From Hyphomicrobiales bacterium (GTDB taxonomy: Bacteria > Pseudomonadota > Alphaproteobacteria > Rhizobiales > Rhizobiaceae), in assembly GCA_900473205.1 (NCBI GenBank), contig UCLB01000011.1:78323-142322 (forward strand): DNA of 64,000 nucleotides, read 5' to 3'. Positions within the stretch are counted from its first letter, which is position 1. Each line of letters opens with the position of its first letter. Of this stretch, positions 39,135 to 46,875 are shown piece after piece. Position numbers and translations under genes: made by a program. The notes beneath the pieces were generated by a model. It did not search any database. It saw only the letters and a list, made by a program, of their open reading frames with translations, and was not told the DNA's origin.

Positions 39135-39344
39135 TTAAGCAGCAACGATGCTGTCTGCAGACATCTTGCCCGAACGGCGGTCCTGAACGAGTTCGTAGGT
39201 GATCTTCTGACCATCCTTGAGGCCGTTCAGGCCAGCGCGCTCAACTGCGGAGATGTGAACGAAAACGTCCTGTGCGCCATCATCAGGCTGAATGAAGCCG
39301 TAGCCCTTGGTTGCGTTGAACCACTTTACTGTACCAGTCGCCAT
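39135..39344 (-). CDS. cspA: Cold-shock protein, CspA family
   Basis: This 69-residue single cold-shock-domain protein binds single-stranded RNA/DNA and melts mRNA structure. The RNP1 motif KGYGFIQPD and the RNP2 motif [10 protein letters not shown] are intact. The ATG follows GGAAGGAACATCGTT. A leader of about 130 bases is predicted from the promoter at 39482-39510, as common for cold-inducible csp mRNAs. Whether this paralogue is cold-induced cannot be told from the sequence. Confidence 0.95.
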   Translation of the reverse strand: MATGTVKWFNATKGYGFIQPDDGAQDVFVHISAVERAGLNGLKDGQKITYELVQDRRSGKMSADSIVAA

Positions 39345-39481
39345 AACGATGTTCCTTCCGTTGGCAAATTACGTTTGCACTGAAATTCAGCGCGGGTGTT
39401 CTCGAATTTGAAGGAAAGATCGTCGTTTGCGTCTAAAAGACGCCGAAGCTCTGGTCGTCAAACAAATATCGATGGCGAAAC

Positions 39482-39510
39482 ACCTAAGGTGGTGACGCCG
39501 ATAAGTCAAG
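39482..39510 (-). promoter_or_regulatory. Putative sigma70 promoter of cspA
   Basis: Leftward, CTTGAC (39510-39505), a 17-base spacer and TTAGGT (39487-39482). The -35 is a perfect alphaproteobacterial match, the -10 is weak. It predicts a start near 39475 and a leader of about 130 bases. Confidence 0.55.
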
Positions 39511-39647
39511 TTTGTTTGGTGAAGAAGCCGAAAAGCGATGCCTCGTATTTTGCCGCCACTATTTCAGTTTCGGCAGCGTTACCCTCGGCTTAGAGCTTTT
39601 CACATCCGCAGACTTCCGATCCTTGATGTGAATCTGGGAAGGCCAAA

Positions 39648-39769
39648 ACGCAAAAACCCGGCGCGGGAGGAGGTGCGCCGGGTTCTTGAAACTGACTGAC
39701 AACTGGGAGGAGGAGTGTTGTCAGTCCAATCGGGCGACGCTGGGAGGAGGAGTGCGTCGCTTCGATGGT
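39648..39769 (-). ncRNA. Small RNA of the alpha-r14 (NfeR1-like) family with three anti-Shine-Dalgarno loops
   Basis: Read leftward, three hairpins follow one another: GCGACGC/GCGTCGC (39760-39734) and GACTGACAAC/GTTGTCAGTC (39726-39694), each with the 13-base loop ACTCCTCCTCCCA, then the terminator CCCGGCGC/GCGCCGGG (39682-39657) with loop ACCTCCTCCC and a TTTTTGCGTTTT tail. The CCUCCUCCC loop motif is complementary to ribosome-binding sites and is the hallmark of the rhizobial alpha-r14 sRNAs. The length of about 122 bases agrees with NfeR1 of Sinorhizobium. A -35-like CTTGTG (39806-39801) lies about 35 bases upstream of the inferred start. The gene lies 300 bases upstream of cspA on the same strand. 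Confidence 0.88.
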
Positions 39770-39889
39770 TTAAAGATACAACAAATTCCCCTGATTAAAA
39801 CACAAGACATTGCACCGCAGCATTGCGCAAAACGCATAACTAGGGTGGTTATGCTTGCCCTCATCTGCATTAACGCCTAAAGATTGCGC

Positions 39890-40348
39890 ATGAGCATCGA
39901 ATCTGTCCGAAAATATTTCGCCAGCCACGCTCCAGAGATTGACGTTCTGGTTACCGAGGCAAGCTCCGCCACTGTGGCGCAGGCCGCAGAAGCCCATAAT
40001 GTCGATCCGGACCAGATTGCCAAGACGATTTGTCTCAAGGCAGGCGATACGATCCTGCTCCTCGTCACCGCGGGTACCAAGCGGCTCGACAATCGAAAGT
40101 TTCGGGATCGATTCGCGACCAAGCCCCGGATGCTGGGTGGCGACGATGTGGTAGCCGTCACCGGTCATCCCATTGGGGGTGTCTGCCCCTTCGGCCTGCC
40201 CTCCCGTCTGCCTGTTTACCTTGACTTATCACTGAAAAATTATGTCGAGGTTCTGCCAGCAGCTGGCGCGACCAACGCCGCCGTTCGCATTGCGCCGGAC
40301 CACATGGCCGCGTTGACGGGTGCGGAATGGGTGGACGTTTGCCAGTGA
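39890..40348 (+). CDS. YbaK/EbsC-type aminoacyl-tRNA deacylase-like protein
   Basis: The 152-residue single-domain protein belongs to the YbaK/ProX editing fold (PF04073). Conserved elements are IAKTICLKAGDTILLLVTAGTKRLD, with the lysine at the active-site pocket, and VTGHPIGGVCPFGLP, the GxxxGxxxP-type loop. Such proteins hydrolyse mischarged aminoacyl-tRNAs such as Cys-tRNAPro or Ala-tRNAPro; the exact substrate here is unknown. ATG 39890 is preferred over the TTG at 39884. Confidence 0.85.
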   Translation: MSIESVRKYFASHAPEIDVLVTEASSATVAQAAEAHNVDPDQIAKTICLKAGDTILLLVTAGTKRLDNRKFRDRFATKPRMLGGDDVVAVTGHPIGGVCPFGLPSRLPVYLDLSLKNYVEVLPAAGATNAAVRIAPDHMAALTGAEWVDVCQ

Positions 40349-40371
40349 CGGCAACGTGAAGTTTACGTTCT

Positions 40372-40387
40372 TTAACCCCACCTTAAA
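40372..40387. promoter_or_regulatory. Near-consensus CtrA-type site upstream of PBP1A
   Basis: TTAA-CCCCACC-TTAAA matches TTAA-N7-TTAAC except for the last base. It lies about 100 bases before the PBP1A start, in the only gap upstream of that gene. Cell-cycle control of a cell-wall synthase would be reasonable, but the match is imperfect. Confidence 0.35.
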
Positions 40388-40474
40388 TCGCCGCATTTAA
40401 GCTTCATCGGGAAGAAACGACGATCAGGAGCAGCGAATAGCGCCGCCAAAACATCATGGAGCGATTTCCCGAAG

Positions 40475-42805
40475 ATGGCAGGTAATGGCAAATCACGCCA
40501 GCGCGTAGAACCTTCTTTCGGGGATTTTCACGAATCCGGCGATGACCTGCGCCTTGACGAGACCGACCGGATTACCGGCACCAAAGGCGGAGCCAAAAAG
40601 TCCGCCAGTTTCGACGATCCCAAACCGCAAAAACGTGAGCGCAGCCGCAAGCAGGCAAAGACGAAACGTTCATCGCGCCGGGAAAGCGGAGGCGGCATTA
40701 TTGGCTTTATCCGCTCCTGCATTTACTGGTGCATCGTGCTGGGCATCTGGGGCGGCATCGGCGTTGCTGGTATCGTCTTCTATTATGCAGCGCGCATGCC
40801 GAGCGCCAGCACATGGTCGATCCCCGAGCGTCCGCCCAATCTGAAAATAGTGGCTGTCGATGGTTCGGTGCTTGCCAACCGCGGCACCACAGGTGGCGAG
40901 GCGCTGTCACTAGAAGATATGTCGCCCTACCTTCCACAGGCCGTCATGGCCATCGAAGACCGGCGCTTCTATTCACATTTCGGTATCGATCCGCTGGGCC
41001 TTGCCCGCGCCATCGTCACCAATATCGTCAGTGGCCGCACCGTTCAGGGTGGCTCGACCCTGACCCAGCAGCTGGCGAAGAATCTGTTCCTGTCTCCCGA
41101 CAGGACGCTGGAGCGCAAGATTCAGGAAGTGCTGCTGTCGTTCTGGCTGGAGCAGAAATACACCAAGGACCAGATTCTGGCGATGTATCTGAACCGCGTC
41201 TATTTCGGTTCGAACGCTTATGGCGTCGAAGCGGCATCGCAGCGCTATTTCAACAAGTCTGCCCGTGACGTTAATCTGGGCGAAGCGGCCCTGCTGGCTG
41301 GTCTCTTGAAAGCCCCTTCGCGTCTATCGCCGGCACGCGATCCGCAGGCTGCCGAAGAGCGCGCGCAGGTCGTTCTTCAGTCCATGCGCGATGTCGGTTT
41401 CATCACCGAGGATGAAATCAAGACGGCCATGTCGCAGCCGCCGACAAAGGCGAAACGTTTCTGGTCGGGTGCCGAACATTACGCCGCCGATATGGTGCTG
41501 GACGAGGTTCGCGGCCTGATCGGCGATGTGAAGCAGGATCTGGTGGTCGACACAACCATCGATCTCGATCTGGAAAAAGAAGCCGAAAAGGCGCTTTCCG
41601 ACGTACTGAAAAGCGAAGGTAAAAAGCTGGGTGCTTCGCAGGCGGCGCTTGCTTCCATTGATGGAACGGGTGCCATTCGCGCCGTTGTCGGCGGGGCGGA
41701 TTATGCCGAAAGCCAGTTCAACCGCGCATCCAGAGCAAAACGCCAGCCCGGCTCGGCCTTCAAGCCCTTCGTTTATATCGCCGCGCTGGAAAACGGGCTG
41801 ACGCCGAATTCCATCCGCAACGATGCGCCGGTCAAAATCGGCAAGTGGACACCTGAGAATTACGACCAGAAATATCGCGGCGAAGTCACGCTTGCGACGG
41901 CGCTTGCCAATTCGCTGAACACGATTGCCGCCCAACTCGTGATGGAGGTCGGCCCCGACAGGGTGACGCAAGTGGCGCACCGCATGGGCATCGAATCGGA
42001 TTTGCAGGCCAATGCCTCGATTGCGCTCGGCACGTCGGAAGTCTCGCTTCTGGAACTGACGTCTGCCTACGCGCCGATGATGAATGGCGGCTTCAAGGCG
42101 ACGCCTCATATCGTCAAGCGCATTACCGACGCCGAAGGCAAGGTGCTGTACGAAAACAAATACGACAATCCGCCCCGCGTCTTAAGTGAATCGATTGCCG
42201 CGACCATGAACAGCATGCTGACCGGCGTCATCAATGAGGGCACCGGCAAGGCCGCACGGCTGAAGGGCTGGCAGGCAGCGGGCAAATCCGGCACCACCCA
42301 GTCTTTCCGCGATGCCCTTTTTGTCGGCTACACCAGCACGCTGACGACGGGCGTTTGGTTCGGCAATGACGATGGCACGTCGATGAAGAAGGTCACTGGC
42401 GGTGGTCTGCCCGCGAAGGCGTGGAAAGAATTCATGACGGCGGCCCATTCCGGCCTGACACCGTCCCCGCTCTTCGGGCTCGGTACCTATGGCACGCCTG
42501 AAATCGGCCAGCCCATGGCCGACGCACCCACCGCCCTGCCCCAGTCGCTCAGCGATCTCATCTCCAATGCCCTGGGCGGAAAAGAAGCGCCCGTACCACC
42601 GAATTATCCGGCAGCACCGGTCGGGCGTGATCAGACGGCATCCAATCCCGCCTACCCGCCTGCCGATGTTCCGGCCCAGCAATTTCCGCAACAGCAATAT
42701 GGCGGTGGGCCCGTTCCGCCTGCCGATATCGGCGGTGGCCAGCCGCAGCAGCGTCAGGCCGCGCCGAAACAGACGACCTTGTTCGACATCTTGATGGGCA
42801 ATTGA
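40475..42805 (+). CDS. mrcA: Bifunctional penicillin-binding protein 1A
   Basis: The 776-residue protein polymerises and cross-links peptidoglycan. A basic cytoplasmic tail (about 1-75) precedes one membrane helix (IYWCIVLGIWGGIGVAGIVF). The GT51 glycosyltransferase domain has AIEDRRFYSHFGIDPLG with its catalytic Glu, and GGSTLTQQLAKNLFL. The transpeptidase domain has SxxK in PGSAFKPF, SxN in ANSLNTI and the KSGTT motif. The C-terminus is a low-complexity Pro/Gln tail. It ends at a strong terminator and converges on hemA. Confidence 0.94.
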   Translation: MAGNGKSRQRVEPSFGDFHESGDDLRLDETDRITGTKGGAKKSASFDDPKPQKRERSRKQAKTKRSSRRESGGGIIGFIRSCIYWCIVLGIWGGIGVAGIVFYYAARMPSASTWSIPERPPNLKIVAVDGSVLANRGTTGGEALSLEDMSPYLPQAVMAIEDRRFYSHFGIDPLGLARAIVTNIVSGRTVQGGSTLTQQLAKNLFLSPDRTLERKIQEVLLSFWLEQKYTKDQILAMYLNRVYFGSNAYGVEAASQRYFNKSARDVNLGEAALLAGLLKAPSRLSPARDPQAAEERAQVVLQSMRDVGFITEDEIKTAMSQPPTKAKRFWSGAEHYAADMVLDEVRGLIGDVKQDLVVDTTIDLDLEKEAEKALSDVLKSEGKKLGASQAALASIDGTGAIRAVVGGADYAESQFNRASRAKRQPGSAFKPFVYIAALENGLTPNSIRNDAPVKIGKWTPENYDQKYRGEVTLATALANSLNTIAAQLVMEVGPDRVTQVAHRMGIESDLQANASIALGTSEVSLLELTSAYAPMMNGGFKATPHIVKRITDAEGKVLYENKYDNPPRVLSESIAATMNSMLTGVINEGTGKAARLKGWQAAGKSGTTQSFRDALFVGYTSTLTTGVWFGNDDGTSMKKVTGGGLPAKAWKEFMTAAHSGLTPSPLFGLGTYGTPEIGQPMADAPTALPQSLSDLISNALGGKEAPVPPNYPAAPVGRDQTASNPAYPPADVPAQQFPQQQYGGGPVPPADIGGGQPQQRQAAPKQTTLFDILMGN

Positions 42806-42832
42806 TCCGCTTCAATCACTATCCGTAACAGC

Positions 42833-42862
42833 AAAAAGCCCGGTGAAAACCGGGCTTTGACG
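42833..42862. terminator. Bidirectional terminator between mrcA and hemA
   Basis: AAAAAGCCCGGT-GAAA-ACCGGGCTTT forms an 11-bp stem with T/A tracts on both sides, between the two convergent genes. Confidence 0.85.
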
Positions 42863-42890
42863 TCGTGGCGTGTGATTTTTCCTTGGCGGT

Positions 42891-44108
42891 TTAGGCGACA
42901 GCCCTTGCCAGTGCACACCGAGCCCAAAGCTGGTGAAGCGCACTGACCAGCTGCTCCATATCCGCATCGCTGTGCAAAGGGGTCGGTGTGATGCGCAGGC
43001 GTTCGGTCTTGCGGGGGACGGTCGGATAGTTGATCGGCTGCACATAGACGCCGTGATCATCCAGCAGGATGTCGGAAATCCACTTGCACTTGGCCGCATC
43101 GCCAACCATCACAGGCACGATGTGGCTTGGATTGTGGATATGCGGAATACCGCTCTTATCCAGCAGGGCACGCAATGTGCGCACGCGCTCCTGATGGCGA
43201 ACGCGCTCAAACGGGCTTGCCTTTAGATGCTGGATGGAAGCGACGGCACCGGCTGCCAGCGACGGTGGCAATGCTGTCGTGAAGATGAAGCCGGATGCGA
43301 ACGAGCGAATGAAGTCGCACAGCGCTTCGGATGCGGCAATATAACCGCCCATCACGCCGAAGGCTTTGCCCAATGTGCCTTCGATGATCGTCAGGCGATC
43401 CATCAGACCTTCGCGCTCGGCAATGCCGCCACCGCGTGGTCCGTACATGCCAACGGCATGCACTTCATCGAGATAGGTCATTGCTCCGTATCGATCGGCA
43501 AGATCGCAAATCTCCTTGATGGGCGCGATATCGCCATCCATCGAATAGACCGATTCGAAGGCGATCAGCTTCGGCGCTGCCGGATCGGCGGCCTTCAGCT
43601 TTGCTTCCAGGTCTTCGAGATCATTGTGCTTCCAGATGACCTTCTCGCAACGACCGTAACGAATGCCCTCGATCATTGAGGCATGGTTCAGCGCATCGGA
43701 GAAAATGATCAGGCCGGGAATTTTCTGGCCGAGTGTGCCAAGCGTTGCCCAGTTGGAAATATAACCGGACGTGAAAATCAGCGCCGATTCCTTGCCATGA
43801 AGATCGGCAAGCTCGCGCTCCAGCGCGACATGGTGATGGTTGGTGCCAGAAATATTCCGGGTGCCTCCCGCACCCGCGCCACAGTGGTCAATGGCCGCCT
43901 TCATGGCCTCGATCACCTTGGGGTTCTGTCCCATGCCGAGATAGTCGTTGGAGCACCAGACGGTAACGTCCCGCTTCTCGCCATTTTCCGTGTAACGGGT
44001 CGCGCGCGGGAAATTCCCCTGCTGTCGCTCAAGATCGGCGAATACGCGATAACGACCTTCCGAATGCAAGCTATCCAGCTCGGTCTTGAAGTATGTCTCG
44101 AAGTCCAT
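42891..44108 (-). CDS. hemA: 5-aminolevulinate synthase
   Basis: HemA condenses glycine with succinyl-CoA to 5-aminolevulinate, the first step of tetrapyrrole synthesis in alphaproteobacteria (Shemin pathway). The 405-residue PLP enzyme has [14 protein letters not shown] near the N-terminus, HxxxS-like [33 protein letters not shown] with the PLP-contact Asp, and the Schiff-base lysine in [15 protein letters not shown]. The ATG at 44108 gives the usual length; CTGGAG lies eight bases upstream. An anaerobox and a well-placed -10 lie upstream, predicting induction under low oxygen. Confidence 0.96.
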   Translation of the reverse strand: MDFETYFKTELDSLHSEGRYRVFADLERQQGNFPRATRYTENGEKRDVTVWCSNDYLGMGQNPKVIEAMKAAIDHCGAGAGGTRNISGTNHHHVALERELADLHGKESALIFTSGYISNWATLGTLGQKIPGLIIFSDALNHASMIEGIRYGRCEKVIWKHNDLEDLEAKLKAADPAAPKLIAFESVYSMDGDIAPIKEICDLADRYGAMTYLDEVHAVGMYGPRGGGIAEREGLMDRLTIIEGTLGKAFGVMGGYIAASEALCDFIRSFASGFIFTTALPPSLAAGAVASIQHLKASPFERVRHQERVRTLRALLDKSGIPHIHNPSHIVPVMVGDAAKCKWISDILLDDHGVYVQPINYPTVPRKTERLRITPTPLHSDADMEQLVSALHQLWARCALARAVA

Positions 44109-44230
44109 TCCATGCTCCAGAATTCTTGTCGTCGTTGTCGGCCCACCTCCCTGAGCCGTCAACCCCATTGACGCGGTTTGGCTGAAACTGCGTCAATTCG
44201 TCTCCAGTTTTGAACCATTCCAAGGAACAC

Positions 44231-44271
44231 TTATAAGAGATTTGCCAAAGCGCAAAATTGATTCACATCAA
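44231..44271 (-). promoter_or_regulatory. Anaerobox (FNR/FixK site) and -10 of hemA
   Basis: TTGAT-TCAC-ATCAA (44258-44271) is a perfect FNR/FixK/FnrN consensus. On the leftward strand a TTATAA -10 sits at 44236-44231, so the predicted start is near 44224 and the box centre about -40.5, the standard class II activator position. The ATG is about 115 bases further on. Confidence 0.85.
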
Positions 44272-44286
44272 ACAGCGAAAGGAAAT

Positions 44287-44311
44287 GGAACTTTTCCTTT
44301 CTCACCGCGTT
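44287..44311 (+). promoter_or_regulatory. EcfG/RpoE2-type general stress promoter
   Basis: GGAAC (44287-44291), 16 bases, then CGTT (44308-44311) match the alphaproteobacterial general-stress consensus GGAAC-N16/17-CGTT exactly. It points towards the glycine-zipper lipoprotein gene at 44484, giving a leader of about 165 bases. It overlaps the inverted repeat GAAAGGAAA/TTTTCCTTTC (44277-44301). Confidence 0.65.
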
Positions 44312-44483
44312 CAGTAGGGCACAATCGATTTGGGCCGGGAGCATAGCCTGACAAGGGGAGGCTTCCATAAACACATTCGACTTGTTAGATATCTGTTGCG
44401 GTCGGAGGTAGCAGTCGCCGCAGATAACCTATGGGACGCCTACCAAGAGCCATAGAGCTCGTATGTAACGTTGGAGAGAGTTC

Positions 44484-44735
44484 ATGAAAAAGGCTATTAT
44501 TTTCGCCGTAATCGGTTTGACGCTGGCAGGCTGCACACAGACTGAAAAGGGTGCAGGCACTGGCGCAGTCGTAGGTGGTATTGCAGGCGCAGCCATCACC
44601 GGCAACGTACGCGGCGCAGCCGTTGGCGCAGCGCTGGGTGGCGTAACGGGTGCCCTCATCGGCAACGCTTCCGAGCCAGGCTATTGCTACTATCGCGACC
44701 AGTACGGTCAGCGTTACACGGCACGTTGCCGCTAA
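44484..44735 (+). CDS. Small glycine-zipper outer-membrane lipoprotein (OsmB-like)
   Basis: The 83-residue protein starts MKKAIIFAVIGLTLAGC, a lipoprotein signal with lipobox LAGC (Cys17). Gly/Ala repeats follow (GAGTGAVVGGIAGAAI, GAAVGAALGGVTGALIG), typical of a membrane-inserting glycine zipper, then a short polar tail YCYYRDQYGQRYTARC with two cysteines. Similar proteins are common stress-induced lipoproteins of rhizobia. The ATG follows GGAGAGAG. An EcfG-type promoter lies upstream and a terminator directly downstream, so it is monocistronic. Confidence 0.88.
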   Translation: MKKAIIFAVIGLTLAGCTQTEKGAGTGAVVGGIAGAAITGNVRGAAVGAALGGVTGALIGNASEPGYCYYRDQYGQRYTARCR

Positions 44736-44758
44736 CAGCTTTACTTTGGTACACGAGA

Positions 44759-44787
44759 AAGCCCCGGTTCGCCGGGGCTTTTGCGTT
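44759..44787 (+). terminator. Terminator of the glycine-zipper lipoprotein gene
   Basis: AAAGCCCCGG-TTCG-CCGGGGCTTTT, a compact stem with a tetraloop and T-run, starts 24 bases past the stop codon. Confidence 0.9.
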
Positions 44788-44904
44788 TGCGATGTTAAAA
44801 AACGCTTTTCCGGGTACCAATCTGCCCTTTTATGATTAAACTGGCATATTAACGGACGGGAAACCGGTGGGGCCGATAATAAATGCTCAACCATAAAGTA
44901 GCAT

Positions 44905-46830
44905 ATGCCAGCAAGACGGACTGACCCAAAGAAGAGTATTGCGTTCTGGAAGGCCAGCACCGCCATGGCGGTTGCGGCAGCCATATCGCTATATCCGGGA
45001 TTTGCGACACAAGCCTTTGCGCTCAAAATCTTCGGCATCAATATTTTCGGGTCGGAAAAGGAAGAGGACCAGGTTCTCGATCCTGTCAAGTTCACGATCA
45101 CCCTCAACGCTCCTGAAGCCGACAAGAAGCTCAAGCAGAGCCTTGAGAACAGTTCGCTGCTGGCCTCGGAACCGGACAAGCCAGCCTCGGGCGATCTCGG
45201 CCTTCTCATCCGGGCGCGTGACGACCGGGAGCGGCTGATTGCAGCGCTCTATGAAAACGCCCGTTATGGCGGCACCGTCAAGATTACCGTTGCCGGGCAA
45301 GACATCGATTCCATTCCACCCAACCCGTCCTTTGATCATTCGAACCCGGTTCCCGTCATCATCGACGTGATGCCCGGCCCGGTCTTCACGCTTGGAAACG
45401 TCAAGCTGGAAGGCGATGTGGTCGGACGCGACCTCGAAAAATACGGGCTGGTTGCGGGCGGCGATGCCGGTTCACTTGCGATCATCCGCGCTGGCAACAA
45501 GCTGATCGATGATTTGAAGGCCGAGGGGCGACCGCTTGCGGAGCTGACCAAACGCGAAGCGGTGGCCAATCACGCCAACAACACGGTTGATCTGACGCTA
45601 TCGGCCAAGGGCGGACCTATTGCTCCGCTCGGTGCGGTTGCCGTCAAAGGCCAGCGCACCGTCGATCAGGATTTCATCCGGCGCTATTCCCGACTGAATG
45701 GCGGCGAGCCCTATTCGCCGGAGAAGCTGCGCAAGGCCTCCGACAGACTGCGTAAACTCGGCGTCTTCTCCAGCATCACCATCAAGGAGGCGAGCGCGCT
45801 TGCGCCGAATGGCAGCATTCCGCTTACCATCGAGGTGTCGGAAGGCAAGCACCGCTATCTCGGTGTCGGTGCGCAATATTCGACCACCGAGGGCATCGGC
45901 CTTCAGGGCTATTGGGGCCACCGCAATCTGTTTGGAAAAGCAGAATCCCTGCGTATCGAAGGCGCTGTCTCGCGACTTGGCGAAGCCTCGAATGTTCAGG
46001 ACATGGATTATTCCGCCGGGATCATCTTCACCAAGCCGGGCGTCTTCAATCCTGCCACCACCTTTACGGCAAGCCTGAAGGCCAAGACCGAGCATCCCGA
46101 CACATATGATGCGCGCTCCGTCACCGGCTATGGCGGCTTTTCCTATGAGTTCAACGATTACGATACGGCCTCTGCCGGGCTTGAGGTCGAGTTTACCGAT
46201 ACGGACGATGCCTTCGGCAACAACCAGTATCTGACCACTTCGATCCCGCTGGAATTCGTGCGCGACATGCGTGACGACAAGCTGAACCCGACAGAAGGTT
46301 TCCGCGCCTCGGTCTCCGCAAAGCCGAGCTATGAAGCGCTGAACGGCACATTCTTCTCGAGTTTCGAAGGCTCGACCACAGGCTATAAGGGGCTCGGCTC
46401 CGATGATCAGGTCGTGCTGGCGGGCAAGATCGCAGGCGGCGTGCTGATCGGGGCAAGCGCGCTGGAAGACGTTCCGGCAACGCGGCGTTTCTATGCCGGT
46501 GGTGGTGGCTCCGTTCGCGGCTACAGCTATCAGGAAATCTCACCTTACAATGACGCCAACGAGGCGACCGGTGGCCGCTCTTATGTCGTCACCTCGCTTG
46601 AAGCGCGGTTCAAGGTCACGGAAACCATCGGACTCGTTCCCTTCGTCGATGCGGGCATCGTATCGTCAAAGATCACCCCGGATTTTTCCGATATTCGCGC
46701 CGGGGCCGGTATCGGGCTTCGGTATGCGACGCCTTTCGGACCTCTGCGTCTTGATGTGGCCATGCCGCTCCAGAAATATGAGGGCGGAAGCAGCTTTGGC
46801 ATTTATGCCGGCATCGGACAGGCGTTCTGA
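44905..46830 (+). CDS. tamA: Outer-membrane autotransporter assembly protein TamA (Omp85 family)
   Basis: TamA is the outer-membrane barrel of the TAM complex, which works with TamB in outer-membrane assembly and lipid transport. The 641-residue precursor has a long signal region (AMAVAAAISLYPGFATQAFA). POTRA domains (about 85-330) include YARYGGTVKITVAGQDI-like strands and VAVKGQRTVDQDFIRRYSRL. A C-terminal 16-strand barrel carries the lid motif RFYAGGGGSVRGYSYQ and a final GIYAGIGQAF strand ending in Phe. tamB follows 45 bases later. Confidence 0.93.
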   Translation: MPARRTDPKKSIAFWKASTAMAVAAAISLYPGFATQAFALKIFGINIFGSEKEEDQVLDPVKFTITLNAPEADKKLKQSLENSSLLASEPDKPASGDLGLLIRARDDRERLIAALYENARYGGTVKITVAGQDIDSIPPNPSFDHSNPVPVIIDVMPGPVFTLGNVKLEGDVVGRDLEKYGLVAGGDAGSLAIIRAGNKLIDDLKAEGRPLAELTKREAVANHANNTVDLTLSAKGGPIAPLGAVAVKGQRTVDQDFIRRYSRLNGGEPYSPEKLRKASDRLRKLGVFSSITIKEASALAPNGSIPLTIEVSEGKHRYLGVGAQYSTTEGIGLQGYWGHRNLFGKAESLRIEGAVSRLGEASNVQDMDYSAGIIFTKPGVFNPATTFTASLKAKTEHPDTYDARSVTGYGGFSYEFNDYDTASAGLEVEFTDTDDAFGNNQYLTTSIPLEFVRDMRDDKLNPTEGFRASVSAKPSYEALNGTFFSSFEGSTTGYKGLGSDDQVVLAGKIAGGVLIGASALEDVPATRRFYAGGGGSVRGYSYQEISPYNDANEATGGRSYVVTSLEARFKVTETIGLVPFVDAGIVSSKITPDFSDIRAGAGIGLRYATPFGPLRLDVAMPLQKYEGGSSFGIYAGIGQAF

Positions 46831-46875
46831 TAAAACAGCGTCCAGAACCAAACAGCAAAGTGTAGATTGCCTTTG

